DNA of 64,000 nt. Source: Oceanospirillum sp048264105. GTDB taxonomy: Bacteria > Pseudomonadota > Gammaproteobacteria > Pseudomonadales > Halomonadaceae. How positions within the stretch are numbered: the stretch's first letter is position 1; each line of letters begins with the position of its first letter. Position numbers and translations under genes: made by a program. Below are positions 15,721-23,790 of this stretch, piece after piece. The notes below the pieces were generated by a model. That model had not been told where the DNA came from, did not search any database, and saw nothing but the letters and a program-made list of their open reading frames with translations. Location of the stretch: NCBI GenBank assembly GCA_048264105.1, contig JBLXDJ010000002.1, positions 310,001 through 374,000 on the forward strand, in the 5' to 3' direction.

Positions 15721-16383
15721 ATGAAGCGTGTTGCGGGATTAATATTGGCTGTGGCTCTGGCTGGCTGTCAGTCTAAAGAAGAAATGATCAAGCCAGACGA
15801 TCCTTTCTATGCGCCTGTGCAGCCCAGTCATATTGCGCCACCTCCGGCGACCAATGGCTCTTTGTATCAGCAGAACTACAGCATGACCTTATATGGTGAT
15901 CGTAAGGCTTATCGTGTGGGTGATGTCATCACGATTATGCTGACAGAGACAACCAGTTCTAAAAAATCGACCAATGCTTCTCTGTCAAAATCAAATGAAG
16001 TGAGCATTGCAAACCCGACAATTTTTGGTCAGCAGCCATTAGACCTTACGACCAGTATTGAGAATGACACTTCTTTTGCAGGTAAGGGTGCTACAGGCCA
16101 AAGTAATAGTCTGGAGGGTAGTATTACTGTGACCGTCCATCAGATATATCCAAATGGGTTGATGTTGGTGAAGGGTGAAAAGTGGCTGAATCTGACCAAT
16201 GGCTCAGAGGTGATTCGGGTAAGTGGTCTGTTGCGTCCGGAGGATGTGTCACCGGAAAACACGGCGATGTCGACTAAAATGGCCGATGCCCGTCTGACCT
16301 ACAGTGGAACCGGTGATCTGGCGGATACGACTCGTCAGGGTTGGTTGACACGTTTCTTTAACAGCAGTTGGTGGCCTTTCTAG
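15721..16383 (+). CDS. flgH: flagellar L-ring lipoprotein FlgH
   Basis: A 220-residue outer-membrane L-ring protein. The signal sequence MKRVAGLILAVALAGC ends in a lipobox (ALAGC) with acylated Cys16. The conserved LYGDRKAYRVGDVITIMLTE and the C-terminal GLLRPEDVSPENT, ADARLTYSGTG and WLTRFFNSSWWPF are diagnostic. I chose the ATG at 15721 with AAGGG about 11 bases upstream; a GTG at 15709 would put four extra residues before the signal. Flanked by flgG and flgI. Confidence 0.96.
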   Translation: MKRVAGLILAVALAGCQSKEEMIKPDDPFYAPVQPSHIAPPPATNGSLYQQNYSMTLYGDRKAYRVGDVITIMLTETTSSKKSTNASLSKSNEVSIANPTIFGQQPLDLTTSIENDTSFAGKGATGQSNSLEGSITVTVHQIYPNGLMLVKGEKWLNLTNGSEVIRVSGLLRPEDVSPENTAMSTKMADARLTYSGTGDLADTTRQGWLTRFFNSSWWPF

Positions 16384-16395
16384 GAGCTTAAGTCC

Positions 16396-17481
16396 ATGCG
16401 TATTTTATTCTCTATTGCTCTTTTGTTGGTTTCCACCCTTGTTCAGGCTGAGCGTCTGAAAGATATCACTAATGTTGAAGGCGTCCGCACGAATCAGTTG
16501 ATTGGTTACGGCCTGATTGTCGGTTTAAGTGGTACGGGTGATAAAGCGCCGTTCACTAACCAGACCTTTGCCAATATGATGAGCCAGTTCGGCATTACCT
16601 TGCCGCCCGGTGTTGACCCTAAGTCAAAAAATATTGCCGCTGTTACCATTCATGCGGAACTCCCTCCTTTTACCAAACCCGGTCAGCGTATTGACGTTAC
16701 GGTCAGCTCCATTGGTAATGCAGCAAGCTTGCGTGGCGGCACTCTGTTAATGACACCGCTTAAGGGCGCTGATGGCAATACGTATGCAGTTGCTCAGGGC
16801 AGTCTGGTGGTTGGTGGTTTGGGTGCAGAAGGAGCTGATGGTTCACGTATTCAGGTTAATGTGCCAAGTGTTGGCCGTATCCCTAATGGTGCGACGGTTG
16901 AACGGGCTGTCGCCCATAACTTCTATGGTGGCGATAGCATCACCTTTAACCTGCATCGCCCTGATTTTACAACCGCTAAACGCGTTGCTGAACGTGTTAA
17001 TGATCTGCTGGGTGATAATGTGGCTCAGGCTTACGATGCTGTATCTATTCGTGTTCGTGCCCCGCGTGATCCCTCTCAACGGGTCAGTTATCTCTCTGTG
17101 TTGGAGAATCTTGAAGTTCAGCCGGGTGAAGCTTCGGCGAAGATTATTATCAATTCCCGTACCGGTACGATTGTGATTGGGCAGAATGTTCGGGTGTCTC
17201 CGGCTGCAGTTACTCACGGCAGTCTGACGGTAACCATTCAGGAGGCTCCTGAAGTCGTACAGCCAGAGCCTTTGGCGAACGGTGATACCGCCGTTCAGCA
17301 GAGCACTGCGATTGATGTCGCAGAAGACGACTCTACGATGTTTAAGTTTGATCCAGGTGTGACGCTTGATGAGATTGTGAGAGCGGTCAATCAGGTGGGT
17401 GCTGCGCCGGGAGATCTGATGGCGATCCTTGAGGCCCTGAAGCAAGCGGGGGCTCTTAAGGCGGATCTGGTTGTGATCTGA
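16396..17481 (+). CDS. flgI: flagellar P-ring protein FlgI
   Basis: A 361-residue periplasmic P-ring subunit. A Sec signal peptide (residues 1 to about 18, cut after LVQA) precedes the mature start ERLKDITNVEGVRTNQLIGYGL. SGTGDKAPFTNQTFANM, the PPGVDPKSKNIAAV block and the C-terminal LDEIVRAVNQVGAAPGDLMAILEALKQAGAL are family hallmarks. Length is normal. It starts 12 bases after flgH. The next gene, flgJ, has its own sigma-54 promoter in the 98-base gap. Confidence 0.98.
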   Translation: MRILFSIALLLVSTLVQAERLKDITNVEGVRTNQLIGYGLIVGLSGTGDKAPFTNQTFANMMSQFGITLPPGVDPKSKNIAAVTIHAELPPFTKPGQRIDVTVSSIGNAASLRGGTLLMTPLKGADGNTYAVAQGSLVVGGLGAEGADGSRIQVNVPSVGRIPNGATVERAVAHNFYGGDSITFNLHRPDFTTAKRVAERVNDLLGDNVAQAYDAVSIRVRAPRDPSQRVSYLSVLENLEVQPGEASAKIIINSRTGTIVIGQNVRVSPAAVTHGSLTVTIQEAPEVVQPEPLANGDTAVQQSTAIDVAEDDSTMFKFDPGVTLDEIVRAVNQVGAAPGDLMAILEALKQAGALKADLVVI

Positions 17482-17496
17482 TCTGTTTGAGCTTTA

Positions 17497-17512
17497 TGGC
17501 ATAGAGTTTGCT
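17497..17512 (+). promoter_or_regulatory. sigma-54 promoter of flgJ
   Basis: TGGCATAGAGTTTGCT fits the consensus exactly: GG at 17498-17499, ten bases, GC at 17510-17511. It lies about 70 bases before the flgJ start and probably also serves flgKL, which have no clear promoter of their own. Confidence 0.8.
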
Positions 17513-17532
17513 GATGTTATATGCAGAGATGT

Positions 17533-17543
17533 AAAGCGGCAAA
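17533..17543 (+). promoter_or_regulatory. AAAGCGGCAAA site in the flgJ leader
   Basis: An exact copy of the recurring motif, 21 bases downstream of the flgJ -12 element and 36 bases before the start codon. It is a candidate downstream enhancer for an FlrC-type activator. Confidence 0.5.
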
Positions 17544-17579
17544 CCGGCTTAATAAAGTTGAGATTAAAAGGGCATTATC

Positions 17580-18575
17580 ATGATTAACAGCAGGTACGAT
17601 CAGGCCAGGGTAGTTACCGATGTGCAGGGGTTAGAATCTCTGCGTAAAGGTGCGCGTGATGATGACCCTGAGGCGCTGAAAGAAGTTGCCAGTCAGTTTG
17701 AAGCCATGATGGTTCAGATGATCATGAAAAATGCCCGTCAGTCCAATGAGTTGCTTTCTAAAGATGGGATTTTTGATAGCGAGCAGGTTCGCTTTTACCA
17801 ACAGATGTTCGATGAGCAGATGGCGGTAACGATTACGGAAGGCGGTACCTTTGGGTTGGCGGATGTTCTGGTTCGTCAGCTGAGTAAAGATTATGGGCTT
17901 GAAACAGAAGCCGATAAAACCCGCAATCCGATCTCCATTCAGGAGTTGCTGGATCGTGGAAGCCGGTTTCCTGCCAGTCGTTATGATCCTGATCTTGTGC
18001 AGAGCTGGCGCGATACGTTTGCTGCAGAGCGAGCTGATAAAAAGGCGGCCCTGGAAGAGGCTAAGCGGATCGAGCGGGGCTTTGATTCTCCGCAGGACTT
18101 CATTACTTCTTTGTACCCGGCTGCAGAAAAAGCGGCAAAAGCTATTGGTGTGGACCCGCAGGTTATGTTGTCTCAGGCCGCTCTGGAAACAGGTTGGGGC
18201 CGTTACATGATTCATGATGAATCCGGTAAGAACAGCTTTAACCTGTTTGGCATTAAAGCGGACAGCCGTTGGGATGGTAAGTCGGCTGTTGTTTCTACCC
18301 TTGAGTATCGTGGTGGTGTCGCACAACGTGAGCAGGCAGCTTTCCGTGCCTACGGAAGTTATGAGGAAAGCCTGAAAGATTATGCGAACTTCCTGCAAAG
18401 CAATCCAAGATATACCGAAGCGCTGAAGCATGCCGCAGATCCTGTGAAGTTCACCAAAGGTTTGCAGGATGCCGGTTATGCAACTGATCCCGCTTATGCG
18501 CAAAAGATTCAGAAAATTATCAATAGCAGCAGTATGTCGCTGGCTGTGAAAAACTATCAAAATAACCAGGGATGA
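17580..18575 (+). CDS. flgJ: flagellar rod-cap / peptidoglycan hydrolase FlgJ
   Basis: A 331-residue bifunctional protein. Residues 1 to about 105 form the rod-capping domain (EVASQFEAMMVQMIMKNARQ). The C-terminal half is a glucosaminidase-type muramidase: VMLSQAALETGWGRYM with catalytic Glu203, NSFNLFGIKADSRWDG, and FRAYGSYEESLKDYANFL. The enzyme opens the peptidoglycan for the growing rod. Its two-domain form is the gamma/betaproteobacterial type. Transcription starts from its own sigma-54 promoter. flgK follows after 72 bases. Confidence 0.97.
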   Translation: MINSRYDQARVVTDVQGLESLRKGARDDDPEALKEVASQFEAMMVQMIMKNARQSNELLSKDGIFDSEQVRFYQQMFDEQMAVTITEGGTFGLADVLVRQLSKDYGLETEADKTRNPISIQELLDRGSRFPASRYDPDLVQSWRDTFAAERADKKAALEEAKRIERGFDSPQDFITSLYPAAEKAAKAIGVDPQVMLSQAALETGWGRYMIHDESGKNSFNLFGIKADSRWDGKSAVVSTLEYRGGVAQREQAAFRAYGSYEESLKDYANFLQSNPRYTEALKHAADPVKFTKGLQDAGYATDPAYAQKIQKIINSSSMSLAVKNYQNNQG

Positions 18576-18647
18576 TGCCGGGTTATTCACTTTGTTAAGG
18601 CCTTTGTCAGAGATGCTGAACGCGGGGCTTAATATTGGAGCGGAACT

Positions 18648-20822
18648 ATGACAGATCTTCTTAAACTGGGTTATTCCGGTACGCATGTGCATCAGAATGC
18701 GTTGAATACCACCGGCCATAATATTGCAAACGTGGATACTCCCGGGTACAGCCGTCAACAGGCGATTCAGCAGACAACACCTGCCTATGGTACCGGTGAA
18801 GGCTATTTTGGTACGGGCGCGATGACCACGACAATTCGTCGGATCTCAGAAGTATTTCTGACCCAGCAGGTGCGTAATGACACCAGTTTGGCGAAAGAAT
18901 ATGAGACGGTATTAGATTATTCGAAACAGCTGGATAACCTTTTGGCTGACCCATCATCCAGTCCGGGGGCTGTGTTGAATGATTTCTTCGCAGCAATGGA
19001 ATCGCTGAATGATGAGCCTGATTCTCAACCTCTGCGTGGTTTGGTTTTGTCAGAAGCCAAAAAAATGGTTGAACGCTTCAATCTCATTAATGACCGGTAT
19101 GAGAATACGAGTGAGAATCTGAATACTCAGCTTTCAACAAATATTCAGGATATCAATCGTATTTCTACGGCAATTGCAGAACTGAACAAAGAAATCGCTG
19201 CGGCCAGTGGTCGAAGTGGTGGTTTGCCACCTAACGATTTGATGGATATGCGCGATGAAAAATTGCGTGAGCTTAGTGAATACGTAGGCGTCAAAACAAC
19301 AGATGTTGCGGATGGCACGGTCTCAGTCTTTATTGGGGATGGTTTTCCACTCGTCATTAATCAGGATTCCTTTGATCTTAAAGCGGCACCAGGCCGCTCA
19401 GAGCAGAACGCGCTGGATGTTTATTACACCGATCCGAAGGAAGGTGACAAGATGATCACTGACCTGATCACGGGAGGTGAAATGGGTGGTCTTCTTCGTT
19501 TTCGTGAAGAGGTGCTTAATCCTGCTGTTAATGAACTTGGGCGTTTGGCGATCACAATATCGGAAACCTTTAATGACCAGCACAAGCTGGGTATGAATCT
19601 TAACAATGAGATTGGCGGCAATTTTTTCCGGGATGTGAATGAGTTTGAATTGACTCAGGAGCGAGTGACGCCGTATCAGGACAACAATACAAATGGTCAC
19701 TTAGGCTTGGGGATTGAGATCACTGATCCGACAGCCTTAACCAACAAAGATTACAAATTACGTGCTTTATCGAGTGGGTCGGGAACTCTTGCTACGTTCA
19801 GTCTTACTGATTCTGAAGGAAACAAGGTTCGTTTTACAGATACATCAACAACGCCGCCGACGAATAAGTCTGTAGTGACTATGGCTGATCTTGAGTCCGG
19901 TAATCTCGAAGTAGATGGCTTCTCTTTCCAGCTTCCTGTGTCTGCTTCTAACTATGTTCATAAAGGCGATGATTTTACAATTTCGCCGACTCGCACCGGT
20001 GCTAAAGATATTCGCCGTGAAATTACCGATGGCGATGAGATTGCGCTTGCTTCTCCTATGCGTGCGACAGAGGCCTCATACAATACCGGGTCGATAGAAG
20101 TTATCTCGCGAAATGTAAGCGATACATTTAAGTCAGCGAGCACCGGCGGAATCGTTGCCAGCCAGGGTATTCCTGATGATCCGAGTGTGTTTTTTGATCA
20201 GCGTGATGGCCAGCTGCGTTTTTATGATAGTGGTGCGGTTCCCACTGTGACTGATCTTCCCGACGGTATTAAGTTTGATTTTGATCCTGGTGACACGTTC
20301 GTCACAGGTGATGCTTCCATGGAGTACAACATTGTTGATGTGAGTACAGGGAATGTACTGTATTCCGCAACCGGTGCTGATGCATTTGAATTGGGCAAAA
20401 CGCAAAATGTAATTCCTGATACATGGGGCTTCAGTATGGACCTGGGGGGGATTCCTCAGAATGGTGATGCCGTTTTGGTTGAGTTTAACCGCGATGGTTT
20501 TGGTGATAACTCAAATGGTGCTGCGATGTCCGACCTTCAATCTGAAGGTGTAATTGATGATGGGAAGGTAACCTATCAGGATGCTTACTCTCACATTGCT
20601 GAGTTTGTGGGTGTACAGACTGCTGAGGCAAAAATCAATGCAGAGTCTGGAGCTGCAATTCTTCAGCAGAGCCTGGCGCTTCGTGAAAGTGTTGCTGGGG
20701 TAAACCTGGATGAAGAAGCAGCTAACTTGGTGAAATTTCAGCAAGCTTACAATGCATCAGCCCAGCTGATTGCTGTATCTCAGCAGTTGTTCTCATCTCT
20801 GATCAATGCTGTAGGGAGATAA
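18648..20822 (+). CDS. flgK: hook-filament junction protein FlgK (HAP1)
   Basis: A 724-residue junction protein, longer than the roughly 550 of Salmonella and nearer the large Pseudomonas type. The N-terminal KLGYSGTHVHQNALNTTGHN and ANVDTPGYSRQQ, the SEAKKMVERFN coiled region and the C-terminal EEAANLVKFQQAYNASAQLI with QLFSSLINAVGR are canonical. The extra length is in the exposed central part (about residues 330-640), which is Thr/Asp/Gly-rich. The gene starts after the flgJ stop without an obvious promoter, and flgL follows after five bases. Confidence 0.96.
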   Translation: MTDLLKLGYSGTHVHQNALNTTGHNIANVDTPGYSRQQAIQQTTPAYGTGEGYFGTGAMTTTIRRISEVFLTQQVRNDTSLAKEYETVLDYSKQLDNLLADPSSSPGAVLNDFFAAMESLNDEPDSQPLRGLVLSEAKKMVERFNLINDRYENTSENLNTQLSTNIQDINRISTAIAELNKEIAAASGRSGGLPPNDLMDMRDEKLRELSEYVGVKTTDVADGTVSVFIGDGFPLVINQDSFDLKAAPGRSEQNALDVYYTDPKEGDKMITDLITGGEMGGLLRFREEVLNPAVNELGRLAITISETFNDQHKLGMNLNNEIGGNFFRDVNEFELTQERVTPYQDNNTNGHLGLGIEITDPTALTNKDYKLRALSSGSGTLATFSLTDSEGNKVRFTDTSTTPPTNKSVVTMADLESGNLEVDGFSFQLPVSASNYVHKGDDFTISPTRTGAKDIRREITDGDEIALASPMRATEASYNTGSIEVISRNVSDTFKSASTGGIVASQGIPDDPSVFFDQRDGQLRFYDSGAVPTVTDLPDGIKFDFDPGDTFVTGDASMEYNIVDVSTGNVLYSATGADAFELGKTQNVIPDTWGFSMDLGGIPQNGDAVLVEFNRDGFGDNSNGAAMSDLQSEGVIDDGKVTYQDAYSHIAEFVGVQTAEAKINAESGAAILQQSLALRESVAGVNLDEEAANLVKFQQAYNASAQLIAVSQQLFSSLINAVGR

Positions 20823-20827
20823 TTAAA

Positions 20828-22102
20828 ATGCGTGTTTCAACTTCTTTGATAAACCATAACAACACCAACAGCATTCTGAAAAAGCAGACAGAGCTTTTTT
20901 ATACTTCTCAGCAGTTGGGAACGGGTAAGCGTGTTCTGACGCCTTCTGATGACCCTGTTGCCAGTACTCTGGCATTCAATGCCAAGAACAAGTTGGCAAA
21001 TATTGAGCAGTACGGAAAGAATATCGATTACGCTGAGAAGAGTTTGCGCACCAGTGAATCAACGTTGGAAACGATCCACAACCGTCTCCAGCGTGTACGT
21101 CAATTGATGATCCAAGCCAATAACGACACCATCGGTGATGATGGTCGAAAGACTATCGGACTGGAAATGCGTGAAATTACCGATCAGCTGGAAAAATTGG
21201 TGAATACCAAGGATGAACAAGGTAACTATATCTTCTCCGGTAGCAAGGTTGATACACCGCCCTTCCAACGTCAGGCAGATGGTAGTTACGAGTATCAGGG
21301 CGATTCTAAGGAGCGCTCAGTTCAGATCTCGGACAGTGTTCGGACGCCACTGAATATGACTGGTAAAGAGATCTTCGAAGATATCGAGTCAGCTCTCTTT
21401 GCGACAAGCCCTATGACCAGTTATCCATCGGATGCGAATACTGGCACAGGTGATATTACCATAGCTTCCGGATCGCAGGCTTTTTTAACGGGTAATAAAA
21501 TTGGCGATTTTGAAATTGTAGTCACCAATGACGCCGCTGCTCCTGCTGAAATTTCAGTTACGGGTCCCCGGGGTGAGGTGATTGATCTCTCTACTCCTAC
21601 TCCTCCTAATACCGCAAATACGCTGGAAGCGCTTCAGGATTATTTAAATCAGGGGGCTGATGGTTCAGTGGGGGACTTGGCTTTTGATCCAACATCTTTT
21701 GATGGCCTGGTCGCCAATGGAGACAGCTTTACCCTGCGTGTTAATAATGAAAAGCAGGATATGCTAACGGGTATGCAGCGTTTGGCGGATACTCTTGAAA
21801 ACCATACTGGTGCACAGAAAGATAAAGACATGCTTGCTTCTTCGTTGGATGATCTGGATAGCTGGCTAAATAGTGTTGAGGTTGCTCGTACAGAGCACGG
21901 CACCAGAAGAAACAGTATTGATGCGATTGGCGGCAATAATGCTAGCGTCGAGATCTTTCTAAAAGAACAGGTGAGCAATCTGGAAGATTTAGATTATACA
22001 GAAGCAACAGGTCGTTTTGTTCTCGAGCAGACTGCCCTTCAGGCTTCTCAGCAAACCTTCAGCAAGATCTCTGCACTAAGCTTGTTTAACTACATCAGCT
22101 AA
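20828..22102 (+). CDS. flgL: hook-filament junction protein FlgL (HAP3)
   Basis: A 424-residue flagellin-related junction protein. The N-terminal MRVSTSLINHNNTNSILKKQ, the GTGKRVLTPSDDPVAS block and NTKDEQGNYIFSGSKVDTPPF are typical, and the C-terminal D0 helix (ALQASQQTFSKISALSLFNYIS) closes it. The length equals that of Pseudomonas FlgL. It shares a transcript with flgK and ends at a strong terminator, making flgJKL the last unit of the hook cluster. Confidence 0.96.
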   Translation: MRVSTSLINHNNTNSILKKQTELFYTSQQLGTGKRVLTPSDDPVASTLAFNAKNKLANIEQYGKNIDYAEKSLRTSESTLETIHNRLQRVRQLMIQANNDTIGDDGRKTIGLEMREITDQLEKLVNTKDEQGNYIFSGSKVDTPPFQRQADGSYEYQGDSKERSVQISDSVRTPLNMTGKEIFEDIESALFATSPMTSYPSDANTGTGDITIASGSQAFLTGNKIGDFEIVVTNDAAAPAEISVTGPRGEVIDLSTPTPPNTANTLEALQDYLNQGADGSVGDLAFDPTSFDGLVANGDSFTLRVNNEKQDMLTGMQRLADTLENHTGAQKDKDMLASSLDDLDSWLNSVEVARTEHGTRRNSIDAIGGNNASVEIFLKEQVSNLEDLDYTEATGRFVLEQTALQASQQTFSKISALSLFNYIS

Positions 22103-22132
22103 CCTCGTTAGAACTTCGTCTACCAGCTCCTG

Positions 22133-22163
22133 ATGCCGCTCACTTCAAATGAGCGGCATTTTT
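22133..22163 (+). terminator. Rho-independent terminator after flgL
   Basis: ATGCCGCTCA (22133-22142) pairs perfectly with TGAGCGGCAT (22150-22159) across seven bases, then TTTTT. Confidence 0.88.
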
Positions 22164-22203
22164 GTATCTTCAGCGGCTATTTTTTTCCTAGCTGTGATTT
22201 ATC

Positions 22204-22214
22204 TTTGCCGCTTT
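22204..22214 (-). promoter_or_regulatory. AAAGCGGCAAA motif (inverted) upstream of the first flagellin
   Basis: TTTGCCGCTTT is the exact reverse complement of the recurring motif. It lies about 80 bases upstream of the -24 element, a usual distance for a sigma-54 activator site. Confidence 0.5.
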
Positions 22215-22292
22215 AACCCTCGTGAGTGCTGATTTGCGGATTTTTATTTTAAATTTATACGCAACTTGTTGAATATTAAGGTTTTTTGTTTT

Positions 22293-22308
22293 TGGCATAC
22301 AGATTGCT
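22293..22308 (+). promoter_or_regulatory. sigma-54 promoter of the first flagellin
   Basis: TGGCATACAGATTGCT matches the consensus: GG at 22294-22295, ten bases, GC at 22306-22307. No sigma-28 site is seen before this flagellin, unlike the next four. Confidence 0.82.
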
Positions 22309-22328
22309 TTAAGTTGGGTAAGGCAAGC

Positions 22329-22361
22329 TCAGGCGCATGGTAAATGGCTAGCTGCGCCTGA
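22329..22361 (+). other. 9-bp hairpin in the leader of the first flagellin mRNA
   Basis: TCAGGCGCA (22329-22337) pairs perfectly with TGCGCCTGA (22353-22361) across a 15-base loop. It starts only about 20 bases after the -12 element, so it would lie near the 5' end of the transcript. No T-run follows, so it is not a terminator. Confidence 0.55.
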
Positions 22362-22429
22362 CGATAATAAATTGATTTGCGGCTTTTAGGCTGCGTGTCC
22401 AATACCTGAAAGAACGGAAGGGACTGAAT

Positions 22430-23608
22430 ATGGCTCTATTTGTAAATACTAACGTAGCGGCTCTGAACGGCCAGAAAAACCTGAGTGATGTAACTGCTCG
22501 TATGAATAGCTCCTTTGAGAAGCTTTCATCCGGTAGTCGTATTAATAGTGCAAAGGATGATGCAGCAGGTCTTCAGATCTCTGACCGTTTGACCACGCAG
22601 GTGATTGGTCTTGAGCAGGCAACCCGAAACGCAAATGATGGTATCTCTATTGCGCAGATTGCTGAAGGCGCTTTGGGTGAAGTAACCAATAATATTCAGC
22701 GCATGCGCCAGTTGGTTGTTCAGGGGGGTAACCGCACTCTGTCAAGTGATGACCGCGAAGCGCTGTCTCAGGAGTTTGAAAAGCTTTTAAACGTTAACAA
22801 TGGTGTTGCTGACCGTACATCATACGGAACTCAGAAAATTCTGAACGGTGATTCTCCTGAGTCAGGCTTCCAGATTCAGACTGGTGCTTATTCTGGAGAG
22901 CAGGATACAATCACAACAGGTAATGCTGAACTCACAGCGCTATTTGGCAAAATGCTGGCTGATGAGAATATTACGGGGCTTCAGATTTCAGCGATGTCTG
23001 AGACTAATCTGGATACATACGGAACCCTGGGTAAAATTGTCGGTATCTATGCAGCCCTGACCGGTGAGTCTGTTGTTTCAGCTGCGGCAACCGCACTTTT
23101 TGGTGATGCAACTGGATTGTCTGTAACGACCAGTGAGTTTGGTGGTAAACAAGGTGGTGGTCTGGAGATCAATGTTGCTGAACTGACAAAAATTCTAGAG
23201 TTAGAAATGACGACATCCGGCACTTATGCAACTGCTTCGACTGCAAGTACTCAGCTTCAGCTCTTGGGTATTACAGGTGTGGCTTCGACTGGCTTTACTG
23301 ACGATCAGCTGAATACCATTCATGCCTACGCAACAGATACACTGCTCGATGCAATGAGTGGTCTGATTACTCAGGTTGATAAACAGCGTGCTAAGTTGGG
23401 GGCGGAGCAGAATGGTCTGACCTCTGTTGTTCGAAATAACACAACGGCAGTGGTCAATGTGTCTGATTCCCGCTCACGAATTCAGGATACTGATTTTGCT
23501 GCGGAAACATCAGAATTGACTCGTAATCAGATTATCCAGCAGGCTTCGACAACAATTCTGTCTCAGGCGAATCAGTTGCCACAGACCGCTTTGACTCTGC
23601 TTGGCTAA
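22430..23608 (+). CDS. fliC: flagellin 1 (sigma-54-dependent, FlaA-like)
   Basis: A 392-residue filament subunit secreted through the flagellar channel. The N-terminal D0/D1 (about 1-155) holds SSFEKLSSGSRINSAKDDAAG and NNIQRMRQLVVQGGNRTLS; the C-terminal about 95 residues end in QLPQTALTLLG. It is the outlier of the array: it reads LSDVTARM, SAKDDAAG and QISDRL where the others read LMDVTSRM, SARDDAAG and QISNRL, and ends in LG rather than LR. The central domain is short, rich in Ala, Thr and Gly, and lacks cysteine. Only this copy has a sigma-54 promoter, as for V. cholerae flaA, so it may be the core early flagellin. Confidence 0.97.
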   Translation: MALFVNTNVAALNGQKNLSDVTARMNSSFEKLSSGSRINSAKDDAAGLQISDRLTTQVIGLEQATRNANDGISIAQIAEGALGEVTNNIQRMRQLVVQGGNRTLSSDDREALSQEFEKLLNVNNGVADRTSYGTQKILNGDSPESGFQIQTGAYSGEQDTITTGNAELTALFGKMLADENITGLQISAMSETNLDTYGTLGKIVGIYAALTGESVVSAAATALFGDATGLSVTTSEFGGKQGGGLEINVAELTKILELEMTTSGTYATASTASTQLQLLGITGVASTGFTDDQLNTIHAYATDTLLDAMSGLITQVDKQRAKLGAEQNGLTSVVRNNTTAVVNVSDSRSRIQDTDFAAETSELTRNQIIQQASTTILSQANQLPQTALTLLG

Positions 23609-23636
23609 TTAACGCTTGGTCTAAAGCGAAACATTT

Positions 23637-23664
23637 AAACCGGCACCCAGTTGCCGGTTTTTTT
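23637..23664 (+). terminator. terminator of flagellin 1
   Basis: AAACCGGCA (23637-23645) pairs with TGCCGGTTT (23652-23660), followed by T-run. Its stem differs from the CCCGC stems of the other four copies. Confidence 0.88.
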
Positions 23665-23698
23665 GTTTCAGTTGGCTCCAAAGAATTGGATAAAATAT

Positions 23699-23725
23699 TA
23701 AAGATTGTATTCCGATGGCCGATAT
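23699..23725 (+). promoter_or_regulatory. sigma-28 (FliA) promoter of flagellin 2
   Basis: TAAA at 23699-23702, fifteen bases, then GCCGATAT at 23718-23725. This matches the FliA consensus in sequence and spacing. Confidence 0.85.
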
Positions 23726-23790
23726 CAGATTTACAAAGGCTGTGTTTTATTGGTCTAAATGATTTTTTGTAAGAGTTTGAGGTAATCCCG

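Larger units (their letters stand above)
22103..22429 (+). other. intergenic control region between flgL and the first flagellin
   Basis: This 327-base gap has no gene. In order it holds the flgL terminator (22133-22163), an inverted enhancer-like motif (22204-22214), a sigma-54 promoter (22293-22308), a hairpin in the predicted leader (22329-22361), a related TTTGCGGCTTTT sequence (22376-22387) and the ribosome-binding site of the first flagellin. Confidence 0.8.

Noticed and set aside
18124..18140. Extra AAAGCGGCAAA copies inside flgJ (near 18129) and flrB (near 40539)
   Set aside because: They fall within coding sequence as ordinary codons and are not next to a sigma-54 site, so they are treated as chance; they do lower the motif's specificity.
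17631..18758. Open frame of 375 codons on the minus strand
   Set aside because: It lies antisense to flgJ and the flgK start, both unmistakable, and its translation shows no family motif and shadow-type composition.
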